Positions 27,552 to 38,446 are shown, counted from the stretch's first letter. The stretch is 64,000 nt of DNA from Alphaproteobacteria bacterium (GCA_020632925.1 JACKER010000019.1:62001-126000), one strand, 5' to 3'. The notes: generated by a model not told the origin, from the sequence alone. Translations and numbers: made by a program.

Positions 27552-27722
27552 GTGTGGGACGAGGCGCTGGCGGTGCCGAACGCGAAGCGCTGGCAGGACG
27601 ACCGCTGGGGGGTGCCGGAGCGGGCGTTCGCGGATGGGGTGCTGGGGCTCTACGATCTCGCGTTGCACGTCGGGCTGACCTCGCTCGACGCACGCTGGGA
27701 GACGTACCAGGGCAAGAAGTGA
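27552..27722 (+). CDS. Small hypothetical protein
   Basis: A 56-residue frame from GTG 27552 to TGA 27722. An in-frame stop at 27531 excludes a longer start. The peptide begins MWDEALAVPNAKRWQDD and contains WGVPERAFADGVLGLYD. Codon use is like that of neighbouring real genes (almost all third positions G or C), which supports coding, but no clear ribosome site is seen. It lies between the sigma-factor gene (divergent) and the gene at 27758 (same strand, 35 nt). No family recognised. Confidence 0.5.
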   Translation: MWDEALAVPNAKRWQDDRWGVPERAFADGVLGLYDLALHVGLTSLDARWETYQGKK

Positions 27723-27736
27723 GCCCGCCGGTCGGG

Positions 27737-27742
27737 TAGGCT
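27737..27742 (+). promoter_or_regulatory. Possible -10 element TAGGCT
   Basis: CGGGTAGGCT ends 15 nt before the ATG at 27758. It is one of the recurring TAGRCT-like hexamers in this window. Confidence 0.4.
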
Positions 27743-27757
27743 GCGACCGAGGTGCCC

Positions 27758-28045
27758 ATGCCCCTGCCGCGACATGCGCTCGCCGTGGTCGAGCAGATCA
27801 CGGACCACCACCTGGGCGTCACCGATCTGGCGCCCGTGGTGGACGCCGAGGTCGACGCCGACATCCTCACGAACCTCGTCGACGATCTGGACGAGACCTT
27901 CGGACTCGAGGCGAGCGACGACCGCTGGCGGGACGTCCACTACGGCGGCCTGGCCTACCTGCTGCCCATCCTGGAGCGGAGCTGGGACGGCCACACGCTG
28001 CGCTTCGTCGACGGCGGTGCCTGGATCCGACCGTCGGACCGATGA
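27758..28045 (+). CDS. Small hypothetical protein
   Basis: A 95-residue acidic soluble protein. The ATG at 27758 has CCGAGG upstream; a GTG at 27752 is possible. The sequence has a helical acidic centre (ILTNLVDDLDETFGLEASDD) and a C-terminal segment GGLAYLLPILERSWDGHTLRF. The family is not recognised. It ends in ATGA overlap with the next gene, a membrane protein, so the two are translationally coupled. Confidence 0.6.
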   Translation: MPLPRHALAVVEQITDHHLGVTDLAPVVDAEVDADILTNLVDDLDETFGLEASDDRWRDVHYGGLAYLLPILERSWDGHTLRFVDGGAWIRPSDR

Positions 28046-28524
28046 AACCCTCGTTCGCGGCGACCCTGGCGCTCACCCTCGCGCTCGCTCTCCTCACGCA
28101 CCCCCTGCGCACCGACGCAGCCCCGAGCGGCATCGTGTCCTACGAGCTCGCGTGGACGGCGGAGCGCGCGACGGAGATCCTCGCGTCCTGGGACCACGCG
28201 GCCCGCGTGCGCGCGGCCTGGGCGCAGGCGCTCGACTGCCTCTACCCCGTCGCCTACGGCTCGCTCGGCGTCGCCATCGGTCGGTGGGCGGGCACGAGGC
28301 TGGGAGCGCGGCTCTGCGTGGCGGCGGCGCTGCTCGACGGGCTCGTCGAGAACCCCATGCTCGATCTCGAGCTCTGGTGGGGCGAGGGTGCGACGGTGCC
28401 GGCGCTCATCGCCGCGGTCGCCGCCTGCGGGAAGTTCGGCGCCTTGCTGCTCGCGATACCACTCGCGGTCGCGGCCCGCTGGCGCGGTGGGGGGAAAGGG
28501 GCCATCACGCCGTCAGGAAGCTGA
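28042..28524 (+). CDS. Polytopic membrane protein of unknown function
   Basis: A 160-residue protein with about four hydrophobic segments: near 5-22, 68-88, 95-108 and 118-145. An opening helix is followed by HPLRTDAAPSGIVSYELAWTA, then ILASWD, a layout also seen in uncharacterised bacterial membrane proteins of similar size. The start overlaps the preceding stop (ATGA). The 3' end overlaps the convergent hydrolase gene by 20 bp. No function can be given. Confidence 0.65.
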   Translation: MKPSFAATLALTLALALLTHPLRTDAAPSGIVSYELAWTAERATEILASWDHAARVRAAWAQALDCLYPVAYGSLGVAIGRWAGTRLGARLCVAAALLDGLVENPMLDLELWWGEGATVPALIAAVAACGKFGALLLAIPLAVAARWRGGGKGAITPSGS

Positions 28525-29368
28525 TGATCCGGCCCGCGAGCCACGCCCGGAACGCGGGGGTGAACGGCGGCGCGTGGCGGCAGTCGGCGATGAGCTCGGC
28601 ATCGACGACGTCCAGCAGCTCCCGCGCCCGCGCGATCAGCGCCGGACCGGGGAAGTGCACGTCGTCGTCCGCGCCGAACACCTGCACCGGCCCGCGGAAG
28701 GCCGCGAGCTCGTCCTTCGTCGCCAGCGGGGGCACGCGCAGGTCCAGGCGGAACAGGCGGACGGCGTCCCCGAGCCAGTGGCCCCAGTCGTCGTCCCAGG
28801 TCGTGAGCTGCGCGTCGAGGAACGTGCGCAGGCGGCGCTCGCTGGGCCACGTACGGTAGAGCAGGAGCGGCCAGGCGGCGCGGATCAACGCGCTCACGAT
28901 CGGCGCCGTCACGAGCCCGCCGGGCACCACGAGCGAGGCGCGCTCCACGCGATCGGGCGCGTGGGCCAGCAACCGCAGCGTGACGAACCCGCCGTAGCTG
29001 ACGCCGACCACCGCCACCTGCGGCAGCCCGAGCGCGTCGAGCACGTCCGTCGCCCAGGCGCCGTACCCGTCGATCGGCAGGCGGGCGTCGGCGCTCATCG
29101 GCGAGTGCCCCACGATGTCCGGCACGATCAGCCGGAACGAGGACGCGAGCCCCTCGGCCTCCAGCAGCATGTGGGACGACGAGGCCATCGCGCCGTGGAG
29201 CAGGAGCACGGGCGGCGCGTCCGCGGGCCCGGCGAGCAGCAGGTGCGTGTCGCCGAAGCGCGTCGGCACCGTGCGGGCCTCCGTCGGCACGGACAGGCGG
29301 GCGTGGAACCGGGGGACCCAGGCGCGGAGCTGCTCGGCGGCGTCGGGCGTGGCGTACAGCGTGGTCAC
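28505..29368 (-). CDS. Alpha/beta hydrolase
   Basis: A 287-residue cytoplasmic alpha/beta hydrolase. The oxyanion motif is LLLHGAMASSS, the nucleophile elbow GVSYGG, the acid lies in VFGADDDVHF and the histidine in DCRHAPPF. The substrate cannot be named. The open frame continues far upstream as shadow sequence; the true start is the GTG at 29368, which overlaps the stop of the TetR gene (GTGA). The regulator probably controls its own expression and that of this hydrolase. Confidence 0.88.
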   Translation of the reverse strand: MTTLYATPDAAEQLRAWVPRFHARLSVPTEARTVPTRFGDTHLLLAGPADAPPVLLLHGAMASSSHMLLEAEGLASSFRLIVPDIVGHSPMSADARLPIDGYGAWATDVLDALGLPQVAVVGVSYGGFVTLRLLAHAPDRVERASLVVPGGLVTAPIVSALIRAAWPLLLYRTWPSERRLRTFLDAQLTTWDDDWGHWLGDAVRLFRLDLRVPPLATKDELAAFRGPVQVFGADDDVHFPGPALIARARELLDVVDAELIADCRHAPPFTPAFRAWLAGRIISFLTA

Positions 29369-29943
29369 GGGCGGGCTCCGGCGAGCTGCTGGCGGACCAG
29401 GCGGCCGACCGTCCCTCGCGGATCGGGCAGCGCACCGCGGACCCAGCCGAGCAGCGCGAAGGTGTGGAAGGACACGAAGGACAGCGCGAACAGGCCGGCG
29501 TCTCCGCCCACCTCCCCGCGAGCGCGGGCGGCCTCGAAGCGGGCGACGACCGCCGCGTGCACCCGGGCGTGCTGCGCCGCGAAGCGCTCGCCCCACACGC
29601 CCTCCGCCAGCAACGACTCCCGCAGGAGCACGCTCGACAGGGCGGGCCGGCGCTCGTAGTACCCGAGGATCGCGGCCGCGACGTGGTCCAGGAAGGGCTC
29701 GAGCGCCTCGGGGCCGCTGGCCAGCGCCTCGTCCAGCGCGCGCTCCAGATCCTCGAAGAGGGCGGTGTGCAGCAGGTCGCGCTTGTCCGCGAAGTGCACG
29801 AAGACCGCGCCCACCGACAGCCCCACGTCCCCCGCCACGTCGCGCAGGTGCGTCGCCTCGAAGCCGTCGACCTCGAACCGCCGCCGCGCCGCGTCCAGCA
29901 AGGCCGCCCGCGTGCGCTCGCGCTGCTCGTCTCGTACACCCAT
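29365..29943 (-). CDS. TetR family transcriptional regulator
   Basis: A 192-residue regulator with the TetR helix-turn-helix at about 10-55 (ALLDAARRRFEVDGFEATHL; LSVGAVFVHFADKRDLLHTAL). The C-terminal domain is helical with no named ligand class. The ATG at 29943 lies 6 bp from a 23-bp palindrome (29950-29972), a good candidate for its own operator. It forms a coupled pair with the hydrolase gene and is divergent from polA. Confidence 0.88.
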   Translation of the reverse strand: MGVRDEQRERTRAALLDAARRRFEVDGFEATHLRDVAGDVGLSVGAVFVHFADKRDLLHTALFEDLERALDEALASGPEALEPFLDHVAAAILGYYERRPALSSVLLRESLLAEGVWGERFAAQHARVHAAVVARFEAARARGEVGGDAGLFALSFVSFHTFALLGWVRGALPDPRGTVGRLVRQQLAGARP

Positions 29944-29949
29944 TGGACC

Positions 29950-29972
29950 AAACCTGTTCAGTGAACGAGTTT
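29950..29972. promoter_or_regulatory. Palindromic operator for the TetR regulator
   Basis: The core GTTCAGTGAAC (29956-29966) is a perfect palindrome around a central G. Outer AAAC (29950-29953) and GTTT (29969-29972) extend it, with two mismatched pairs between. Its size and symmetry suit a TetR dimer. It lies between the regulator start (29943) and the polA -10-like box (29988), so binding could affect both directions. Confidence 0.65.
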
Positions 29973-29987
29973 ACCGTACCACCGGAG

Positions 29988-29993
29988 TAGGCT
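29988..29993 (+). promoter_or_regulatory. Possible polA -10 element TAGGCT
   Basis: GGAGTAGGCT ends 20 nt before the polA ATG at 30014, in the recurring TAGRCT context. The palindrome at 29950-29972 would cover the corresponding -35 region. No TTGACA-like -35 is obvious. Confidence 0.45.
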
Positions 29994-30013
29994 GGGCGCC
30001 ACACGGAGGCCCG

Positions 30014-32671
30014 ATGAGCCGGGTGGTGCTGGTGGACGGGCTCGGGCTGCTCTACCGGGCGTGGCACGCGATCCCGGGCAACCTGAAGACCACCGCGGGG
30101 CAGCCGACCAACGCGCTGTACGGCTTCGCCCAGATGTTCCGCAAGGTGTTCGCCGGGCGCCGGCCCGCCTTCGGTGCGGTGGTGATGGACGCGCCGGGCG
30201 GCAGCGCGGGGCGCAAGGCGGAGCTCCCCGGGTACAAGGCGCACCGCCCGCCGATGCCCGACGGCCTGCGCGACCAGCTCCCGTTCGTCGACGAGCTCGT
30301 CGCCGCCCACGGGTTCCCCCTGCTCCGCGTCCCTGACGTGGAGGCCGACGACGTCATCGCCACGCTCACCGCGACCGCACTCGCCGAGGGGCACGACGTG
30401 TGGGTGGTGAGCGGCGACAAGGACCTGCTGCAGCTCGTCGGCGACGACGTCCGTGTGCTCGAGCCCACGTCGGAGATCCTGATGGACGCGGGCACGGTGA
30501 AGCGCAAGCTCGGGGTCCCGCCGGAGCGCGTCCCGGACTGGCTCGCGCTCTGCGGCGACGCGAGCGACGGCATCCCCGGCGTCCCCGGCATCGGCGAGCG
30601 CACGGCGACCTCGCTCCTCGAGCGCTACGGCACGCTGGAGGAGGTGCTGGCCTGCGCCGACGCGGTGGGCGGCAAGACCGGGCGCTCCCTGCGCGAGCAC
30701 GCCGCCCGCACGCGGATCGCGAAGGGCGTGGCCACGCTGCGCCGCGACGTGCCGCTGCCGGTCGCGCTGGACGGCCTGGCGCTCCCCGAGCTCGATCTGG
30801 CGGCGCTGGACGCCGTCTACCTCAAGCTCGAGTTCTTCTCGCTGCTCTCGCCCGCCGCCGCCGGCCAGGTCCCCAAGCGCCAGTCCCTCCGCTACTACGT
30901 CTGCGACGAGCCCGACATGGCGCGCGCGGCCCTGCACGCGGAGTGCCTCGGACCCGAGCCGGTCGCGCTGCACGTGCTCTACGAGGAACCCGACCACCTG
31001 CGCGGTGAGCTCGTCGGCATCGCGCTCTCCCCCGCGCTCGGCACGGGCTTCTGGTTCCCGTTCGCGGGCCCCGGCAAGACGCTCGGACCCGCGGGGCTGG
31101 AGCTCCTCCGCCACTGGCTCGAGGACCCGGCGATCCCCAAGGTCGCGCACGAGCACAAGCGCGCGATCGTGGCCCTCGCCCGCCACGGGGTGACGCTCGC
31201 GGGCGTCGTCGGCGACCCGGCGCTCGCGTCCTACCTCGTGGACATGACCAAGCACCTGCCCCACCGGCTCGAGCAGGTCGCCCGCGAGTACCTCCACGTC
31301 GGGCTGCAGCCCCTGCGCGGGCTCGTCGGCACCGGGAAGGCCCGCAAGCGCTTCGTCGACCTCACCGTCGACAAGGCGGGCGCCTACGCTTGTCACCTCG
31401 CGGACGCCACCGGCGCCTCGGTCCGTGCCCTCGAGCCGCACCTCGAGGGACCCCTGCTCGCGCTGTACCGCGAGCTCGATCTCCCGCTCTCCGCCGTGCT
31501 CGCGCGCATGGAGCTCGCCGGCATCGCGGTCGACCCCGAGCCGCTGCGCCGCATGGAGGGCCGCCTGCTCGACGAGCGCACCGAGCTCGACGACGCCATC
31601 GCCGCCGCTGCGGGGCGGCCGTTCAACCCCGGCAGCCACCGCCAGCTCGGTCAGGTGCTGTTCGAGGAGCTCGGCCTGCCCGTCCGCCGCCGCACGAAGA
31701 CCGGCTACGCGGTGGACGCGGAGGTCCTCGAGGATCTGGCCGACCAGCACGAGGTGATCGACCTGGTCCTGCGCTGGCGCACCGTGGACAAGCTGATCGC
31801 CGCCTACACCCGCGTCCTGCTCGCCGCCATCGGCCCCGACGGCCGCATCCACCCCACGTTCCAGCAGCTCGTGGGCAGCGCCGGCCGCCTCATCACCACC
31901 GAGCCGGACCTGCAGCGAACGCCCGTGCGCACCGACGAGCTGCGCGAGGTCCGCGAGGCCTTCGTCGCCCGCCCCGGCGCGCGCCTGATCTCGGCGGACT
32001 GGGGGCAGATCGAGCTGCGCGTCCTCGCCCACGTCACCGGCGACGCCGCGCTGACCGAGGCCTTCCGCGAGGGTCGCGACGTCCACCGCGCCACCGCGGC
32101 GACCCTGTTCGGCGTGACCGAGGAGGAGGTGGACCGCTCCCAGCGCGAGATCGGCAAGACCGTGAACTTCGCCACCATCTATGGCCAGGGCCCCTCCGCC
32201 CTCGCCCGCCAGCTCCAGATCCCGACCGCGCTGGCCCGGTCGTACATCGCGACCTTCTTCGCGCAGTACCAGGGCGTCGCCGCCTGGCGCGAGCAGGTCG
32301 TGCAGGACGCCCTGCGCGACACGTACGTCACCACCCTCACCGGCCGCCGCCGCACGATCCCCGAGCTGTTCTCGAACGACCCCGACGACCGCGCCTACGG
32401 CGAACGCGTGGCGGTCAACACGCCGATCCAGGCCTCGGCCGCCGATCTGTGCAAACGAGCGATGCTGGCCGTCGACGGGACGCTACGGAGGGAGGGCCTG
32501 GACGCGAGGATGGTGTTGCAGATCCACGACGAGCTCTTGATCGAGGCGGAGGAGGGACACGTGGAGCGAGCGAGCGCCGTGGTCCGCGAGGAGATGGAGC
32601 ACGCCTGGGAGCTGGCCGTCCCGTTGGTCGTCGACCTGGGCGTGGGCCGCACGTGGGGGGAGGCTCACTGA
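30014..32671 (+). CDS. polA: DNA polymerase I with degenerate proofreading domain
   Basis: An 885-residue family A polymerase. The N-terminal 5' nuclease is intact (LVDGLGLLYRAWHA; VEADDVIATL; SGDKDLLQL; GIPGVPGIGERTA). The polymerase domain has motif A (ISADWGQIELRVLAH), motif B (RSQREIGKTVNFATIYGQG) and motif C (LQIHDELLIEA). The middle 3'-5' exonuclease domain keeps its length but lacks the metal residues. The DTET-type segment reads LHVLYEEPD, the KYD-type segment reads EHKRAIV, and the YxxxD segment reads YACHL. Proofreading is therefore probably absent, as in Taq polymerase. The ATG at 30014 has GGAGG upstream. The stop overlaps the next start (TGATG). Confidence 0.95.
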   Translation: MSRVVLVDGLGLLYRAWHAIPGNLKTTAGQPTNALYGFAQMFRKVFAGRRPAFGAVVMDAPGGSAGRKAELPGYKAHRPPMPDGLRDQLPFVDELVAAHGFPLLRVPDVEADDVIATLTATALAEGHDVWVVSGDKDLLQLVGDDVRVLEPTSEILMDAGTVKRKLGVPPERVPDWLALCGDASDGIPGVPGIGERTATSLLERYGTLEEVLACADAVGGKTGRSLREHAARTRIAKGVATLRRDVPLPVALDGLALPELDLAALDAVYLKLEFFSLLSPAAAGQVPKRQSLRYYVCDEPDMARAALHAECLGPEPVALHVLYEEPDHLRGELVGIALSPALGTGFWFPFAGPGKTLGPAGLELLRHWLEDPAIPKVAHEHKRAIVALARHGVTLAGVVGDPALASYLVDMTKHLPHRLEQVAREYLHVGLQPLRGLVGTGKARKRFVDLTVDKAGAYACHLADATGASVRALEPHLEGPLLALYRELDLPLSAVLARMELAGIAVDPEPLRRMEGRLLDERTELDDAIAAAAGRPFNPGSHRQLGQVLFEELGLPVRRRTKTGYAVDAEVLEDLADQHEVIDLVLRWRTVDKLIAAYTRVLLAAIGPDGRIHPTFQQLVGSAGRLITTEPDLQRTPVRTDELREVREAFVARPGARLISADWGQIELRVLAHVTGDAALTEAFREGRDVHRATAATLFGVTEEEVDRSQREIGKTVNFATIYGQGPSALARQLQIPTALARSYIATFFAQYQGVAAWREQVVQDALRDTYVTTLTGRRRTIPELFSNDPDDRAYGERVAVNTPIQASAADLCKRAMLAVDGTLRREGLDARMVLQIHDELLIEAEEGHVERASAVVREEMEHAWELAVPLVVDLGVGRTWGEAH

Positions 32672-33539
32672 TGCTGCTCCTCCTCCTCCCCCTTCAAGCC
32701 TGCACCACCCCCGAACCCCCCTCCGTGCCCGTGCCCGTGCCCGTGCCCGTGCCCGTGCCCGCCGCTGAGCCCGTGCCCGCAGCCAACCTCGCACCCCAAC
32801 CCTCTCCCGAGGGAGAGGGGGAAGAAGTACCCGCACCGTCCCCGGCGCCGGAGCCAACCCCAACCCCAACCCCAACCTCCGCTCCCGCTCCCGCTCCCGC
32901 TCCCGCTCCCGTCGCTGAGCCCGCACCCCCACCACCTCCCACCCCCGAGCCCGAGCCCGCACCACCCCCCACCCCACGGACGTGGACCCTTCAACCCCGC
33001 ACCGGCGCCCTCTACGTCCTCGTCCGCTACGACCGCGGCACCGCGCTCTCCAACCTCGCCCACGACCACACCATCGCCGCCACCGGCTGGCAGGGGACGG
33101 TTCGCTGGCAGGCCGACGACCCCACCGCCTGCGCCGTCGACATCACCGTCCCCGTCTCCGGGCTCGTCGTGGACCCTCCCGGGCTGCGCGCGAAGGCGGG
33201 CCTCGAGGGCGACACCCCCGAGGACGACAAGCCGAAGATCCAGGAGAACATGTGGGGCAAGAAGCAGCTCGAGAAGGACCGCTTCCCCACGATCTCCTTC
33301 GTCTCCACCCGCTGCGAGGGTGATCCCGCGAACCCCACCGTCCGCGGCCGGCTCACGATCCACGGCGTGACCCGCGACGTCTCGCTCCCCATGAAGGTCA
33401 GCGCCACCGACGACCGCTTCACCGCCTCGGGCGTCCTCGACCTGAAGGGCACGACCTACGGCTTCGACCCCTACAGCGCAGCGCTGGGCGCGGTCAAGAA
33501 CCAGGACGCCCTGCGCCTCGTCATCGACGTCACCGGTCG

Positions 33540-33543
<4 letters not shown>
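32671..33543 (+). CDS. YceI-like lipoprotein with repeat-rich linker
   Basis: A 290-residue protein. MLLLLLPLQAC is a lipoprotein signal with lipobox LQAC. Residues about 12-100 are a Pro-rich linker made from three microsatellites: GTGCCC, CCAACC-type and GCTCCC repeats. The rest is a YceI lipocalin-like barrel: RYDRGTALSNLAHDHTI, then a long strand series, VRGRLTIHGVTRDVSLPM, and a C-terminal NQDALRLVIDVTG. YceI barrels bind isoprenoid or other lipophilic ligands in the periplasm. The ATG at 32671 overlaps the polA stop, and the stop overlaps the kinase start (GTGA). Confidence 0.88.
32725..32760 (+). repeat. GTGCCC hexanucleotide repeat, six copies
   Basis: Six perfect copies of GTGCCC, encoding Val-Pro dipeptides in the linker of the YceI-like lipoprotein. 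The unit length keeps the frame when copies are gained or lost. Confidence 0.95.
32854..32877 (-). repeat. GGGGTT-type repeat, possible G-quadruplex
   Basis: The plus strand reads CCAACC-type repeats encoding Pro-Thr. The minus strand carries three consecutive GGGG runs separated by TT and flanked by GG, which could fold as a quadruplex or a two-tetrad form. Confidence 0.7.
32881..32910 (+). repeat. GCTCCC hexanucleotide repeat, five copies
   Basis: Five perfect copies of GCTCCC, encoding Ala-Pro dipeptides. It is the third hexamer repeat in the same 200-bp linker. Confidence 0.95.
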
Positions 33544-35681
<2,138 letters not shown>

Positions 35682-35700
35682 TCCCGGACCCGGAGGGGGG

Positions 35701-36381
35701 ATGCCGGCGATCGTGGAGGTCCGCGGGGCGGTCAAGGACTACCCGTTGGGCAAGCTCAAGGTCCGCGCGCTCGAGGACGTGTCACTGTCCATCGAGAAGG
35801 GCGAGTTCACCGTCATCGCCGGACCGAGCGGCAGCGGCAAGACCACGCTGCTCAACCTCATCGGCTGCGTGGACGTGCCGACCGCGGGCGAGGTCATCGT
35901 CGACGGCCAGGCGACCTCGCGGCTGTCCGACCGTCAGCTCACGAAGCTGCGGCTGCACAGCATCGGCTTCATCTTCCAGAGCTTCAACCTGGTCAACGTG
36001 CTGGACGTGTACCAGAACGTGGAGCTCCCGCTGCTGCTCCAGGGCAAGCTCGGGGCGGCGGAGCGCCACCAGCGCGTCAAGGCCCTGATCGAGCGCGTGG
36101 GCATCGGCGAGCACCTCCACCACCGCCCGAACGAGCTCTCCGGCGGCCAGCGTCAGCGCGTGGCCATCGCGAGAGCGCTCGTGACGCGGCCGGCGCTGGT
36201 CCTCGCCGACGAGCCCACGGCGAACCTGGACTCCGTGACTGGCGCCTCCATCCTCGATCTCATGCGCGAGCTCAACGAGGCCGAGCAGACCACGTTCCTG
36301 TTCTCGACCCACGACCACGCCGTCATGCAGCGCGCGCGGCGGATCGTGCGGATGCTCGACGGCAAGCTGGCGGAGAGCTGA
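35701..36381 (+). CDS. ABC transporter ATP-binding protein (LolD/MacB type)
   Basis: A 226-residue ATPase. Walker A GPSGSGKTT, Q-loop FIFQSFNLVNVLDVYQN, signature LSGGQRQRVAIARALV, Walker B LVLADEPTANLDS and H-loop FSTHDHAVM are all intact. The Q-loop form is that of LolD/MacB/FtsE-type proteins that work with FtsX-like permeases. Two such permease genes follow at 2-nt spacings. The complex probably drives lipoprotein release or a mechanotransmission step in the envelope, not classical solute import. Confidence 0.93.
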   Translation: MPAIVEVRGAVKDYPLGKLKVRALEDVSLSIEKGEFTVIAGPSGSGKTTLLNLIGCVDVPTAGEVIVDGQATSRLSDRQLTKLRLHSIGFIFQSFNLVNVLDVYQNVELPLLLQGKLGAAERHQRVKALIERVGIGEHLHHRPNELSGGQRQRVAIARALVTRPALVLADEPTANLDSVTGASILDLMRELNEAEQTTFLFSTHDHAVMQRARRIVRMLDGKLAES

Positions 36382-36383
36382 CC

Positions 36384-38444
36384 GTGCAGAGTCTCCGCCT
36401 GGTGCTGATCCTCGCGGTGCGCAGCCTCCTCGCCCACCGCGCGAAGAGCCTGATCATCGGTTCCCTGCTGTTCGTGGGGACGTTCGTGGTGGTGCTCGGC
36501 AACGCGCTCCTCGACTCGATCGAGGAGGTCATGCGGACCACGCTGACGCACTCCCTGGCCGGCGACTTCCAGCTGCAGTCCAAGGACGCCGAGGATGCGC
36601 TCGCGCTCTTCGGCGGCGGGGGCCTCGGGACGAGCGACATCGGAGAGATCCCGCACTTCGAGCAGGTCGAGGCCGAGATCGGGAAGATCGACGGTGTCAG
36701 GTACCTGGTGCCGATGGGCGTGACGAACGCCACGGTCTTCGGGCGCAACGAGATCGACCGCGTGCTCACAGAGCTGCGGGACGCCCTGCGCGACGGTGAC
36801 ACCGAGCGGGTGCCGCGCCTCGTGGCCCGCGCCCGCCGCATCGTGGTGGACCTGTCCAAGGCGCTGGACACGGCGAAGGCCATCGCGGACGAGGAGTCGT
36901 ACCGCAAGAACGCCGAAGCGCTCACGAAGGTCGGCGACGACGCCTTCTGGACCGCGTTCGAGCCCGGCGGCGATGCGCTGTCCGCCCTGGACTTCCTCGA
37001 CAGCCGGGTCGCTCCGCTCGCCTCCGACGGCGACCTCTACTACCTCCGCGTCTTCGGCACCGATCCGGAGCGGTTCGTCGAGGCCTTCCCGCGCTTCGAG
37101 ATCAAGGAGGGGCAGATGATCCCTCCGGGTCGCCCGGGCTTCCTGTTCAACCACCGGACGTACGAGAAGCTCATCAAGAACCGCGTGGCGCGGGAGCTCG
37201 ACGCGCTGGTCGACGAGGCCGACGACGGCAACACCATCGCCGACGACCCCCTGCTCCAGCAGCGCGTGCGGCGGCTGGCGGACCAGTACCGCCTGGTCAC
37301 CTTCCAGCTCGAGCCCGAGGACGCGACCGCGCTGACGTCCGAGCTGAAGGGGCTGCTCGGGCAGGACGGCACGCTCGAGGAGCTGGTCCAGGCCTTCCTG
37401 AAGGTGGACGACACCAACGTCCGCGAGCGGACCGCCTGGTTCTACGAGCACATGGGGACGCGGATCGCGCTGCACGTGCCCAAGGTCGGCGACAGCGTCA
37501 CGCTCCGCGGCTTCACGCAGTCGGGGTACCTGCGGGCGGTCGAGGTCCCCGTCTGGGGGACGTACGACTTCGAGGGCCTCGAGGACGCCGACATCTCCGG
37601 CGCCAGCAACCTCGTCGACCTGGTCACGTTCCGCGAGCTGTACGGCAAGATGAGCGACAGCGCGCGCGAGGAGCTCGCCGGCATCCGCCAGGAGGTCGGG
37701 GTGAAGGCGCTGTCCCGCGAGGACGCGGAGGCGGCGCTGTTCGGCGGCGGCGGGGACGTGGAGGTCGCGGTCGCGGACCAGGGCGCGCTCGACGTGGACA
37801 TCGGCGCCGTCAACGTCGTCGGGCCCTTCGAGCGGACCTTCCCCGCGGAGGAGACGCGCACCGGCCTGGTGCTCGACGTGGCCATCGTCCTCGAGGACCC
37901 GGACCGCGAGGCCGCCCTCCGCCCCGAGCTCGAGCGGGTCGCCGACGGGCTGGGGCTGAAGGTCCTCGACTGGAAGGAGGCCTCGGGCACGCTGGGGCAG
38001 ATGATCACGGTGCTGCGCATCACGCTGCTCACGGCCGTCGCCATCATCTTCCTGGTCGCGCTCATCATCGTGAACAACGCCATGGTCATGGCCACGATGG
38101 ACCGCGTCCCCGAGATCGGCACGCTCCGGGCCATCGGGACGCAGCGCACCACCGTCCTCGGGCTGTTCCTCGTGGAGACGGGCGTGCTCGGCCTGGTCGC
38201 GGGCGGCGTCGGCGGGCTCGCCGCGGTCGGCGTCATCGTGTGGCTGCAGTCCGTCGGCATCCCGGCCCCGGCCGACGAGCTGGTCCTGCTGTTCGGCGGG
38301 CCGCGGCTCTTCCCCACGATCGGGCTCAACGACATCGTGTTCGGGCTGATCACGATCACGACGGTCGCGGTCGCGTCCACGCTGTACCCGGCGACGTTGG
38401 CGGCCCGCGTGCCTCCCATCGTCGCGATGCGCGGGAGGGAGTAG
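36384..38444 (+). CDS. FtsX-family ABC permease, long periplasmic domain
   Basis: A 686-residue permease with one N-terminal helix (about 22-42), a periplasmic region of about 490 residues, then three helices (about 540-680), the MacB/LolC/E topology. The periplasmic part is much larger than in LolC or LolE and includes helical stretches such as RARRIVVDLSKALDTAKAI. The last loop contains MDRVPEIGTLRAIGTQRTTV, the conserved coupling segment. The GTG start at 36384 is 2 nt after the ATPase stop. It works with the following permease. Confidence 0.88.
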   Translation: MQSLRLVLILAVRSLLAHRAKSLIIGSLLFVGTFVVVLGNALLDSIEEVMRTTLTHSLAGDFQLQSKDAEDALALFGGGGLGTSDIGEIPHFEQVEAEIGKIDGVRYLVPMGVTNATVFGRNEIDRVLTELRDALRDGDTERVPRLVARARRIVVDLSKALDTAKAIADEESYRKNAEALTKVGDDAFWTAFEPGGDALSALDFLDSRVAPLASDGDLYYLRVFGTDPERFVEAFPRFEIKEGQMIPPGRPGFLFNHRTYEKLIKNRVARELDALVDEADDGNTIADDPLLQQRVRRLADQYRLVTFQLEPEDATALTSELKGLLGQDGTLEELVQAFLKVDDTNVRERTAWFYEHMGTRIALHVPKVGDSVTLRGFTQSGYLRAVEVPVWGTYDFEGLEDADISGASNLVDLVTFRELYGKMSDSAREELAGIRQEVGVKALSREDAEAALFGGGGDVEVAVADQGALDVDIGAVNVVGPFERTFPAEETRTGLVLDVAIVLEDPDREAALRPELERVADGLGLKVLDWKEASGTLGQMITVLRITLLTAVAIIFLVALIIVNNAMVMATMDRVPEIGTLRAIGTQRTTVLGLFLVETGVLGLVAGGVGGLAAVGVIVWLQSVGIPAPADELVLLFGGPRLFPTIGLNDIVFGLITITTVAVASTLYPATLAARVPPIVAMRGRE

Positions 38445-38446
38445 CC

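Noticed and set aside
28505..32086. 1193-residue minus-strand frame
   Set aside because: Only its last 287 codons (the hydrolase) are real; the rest is the shadow of TetR and polA.
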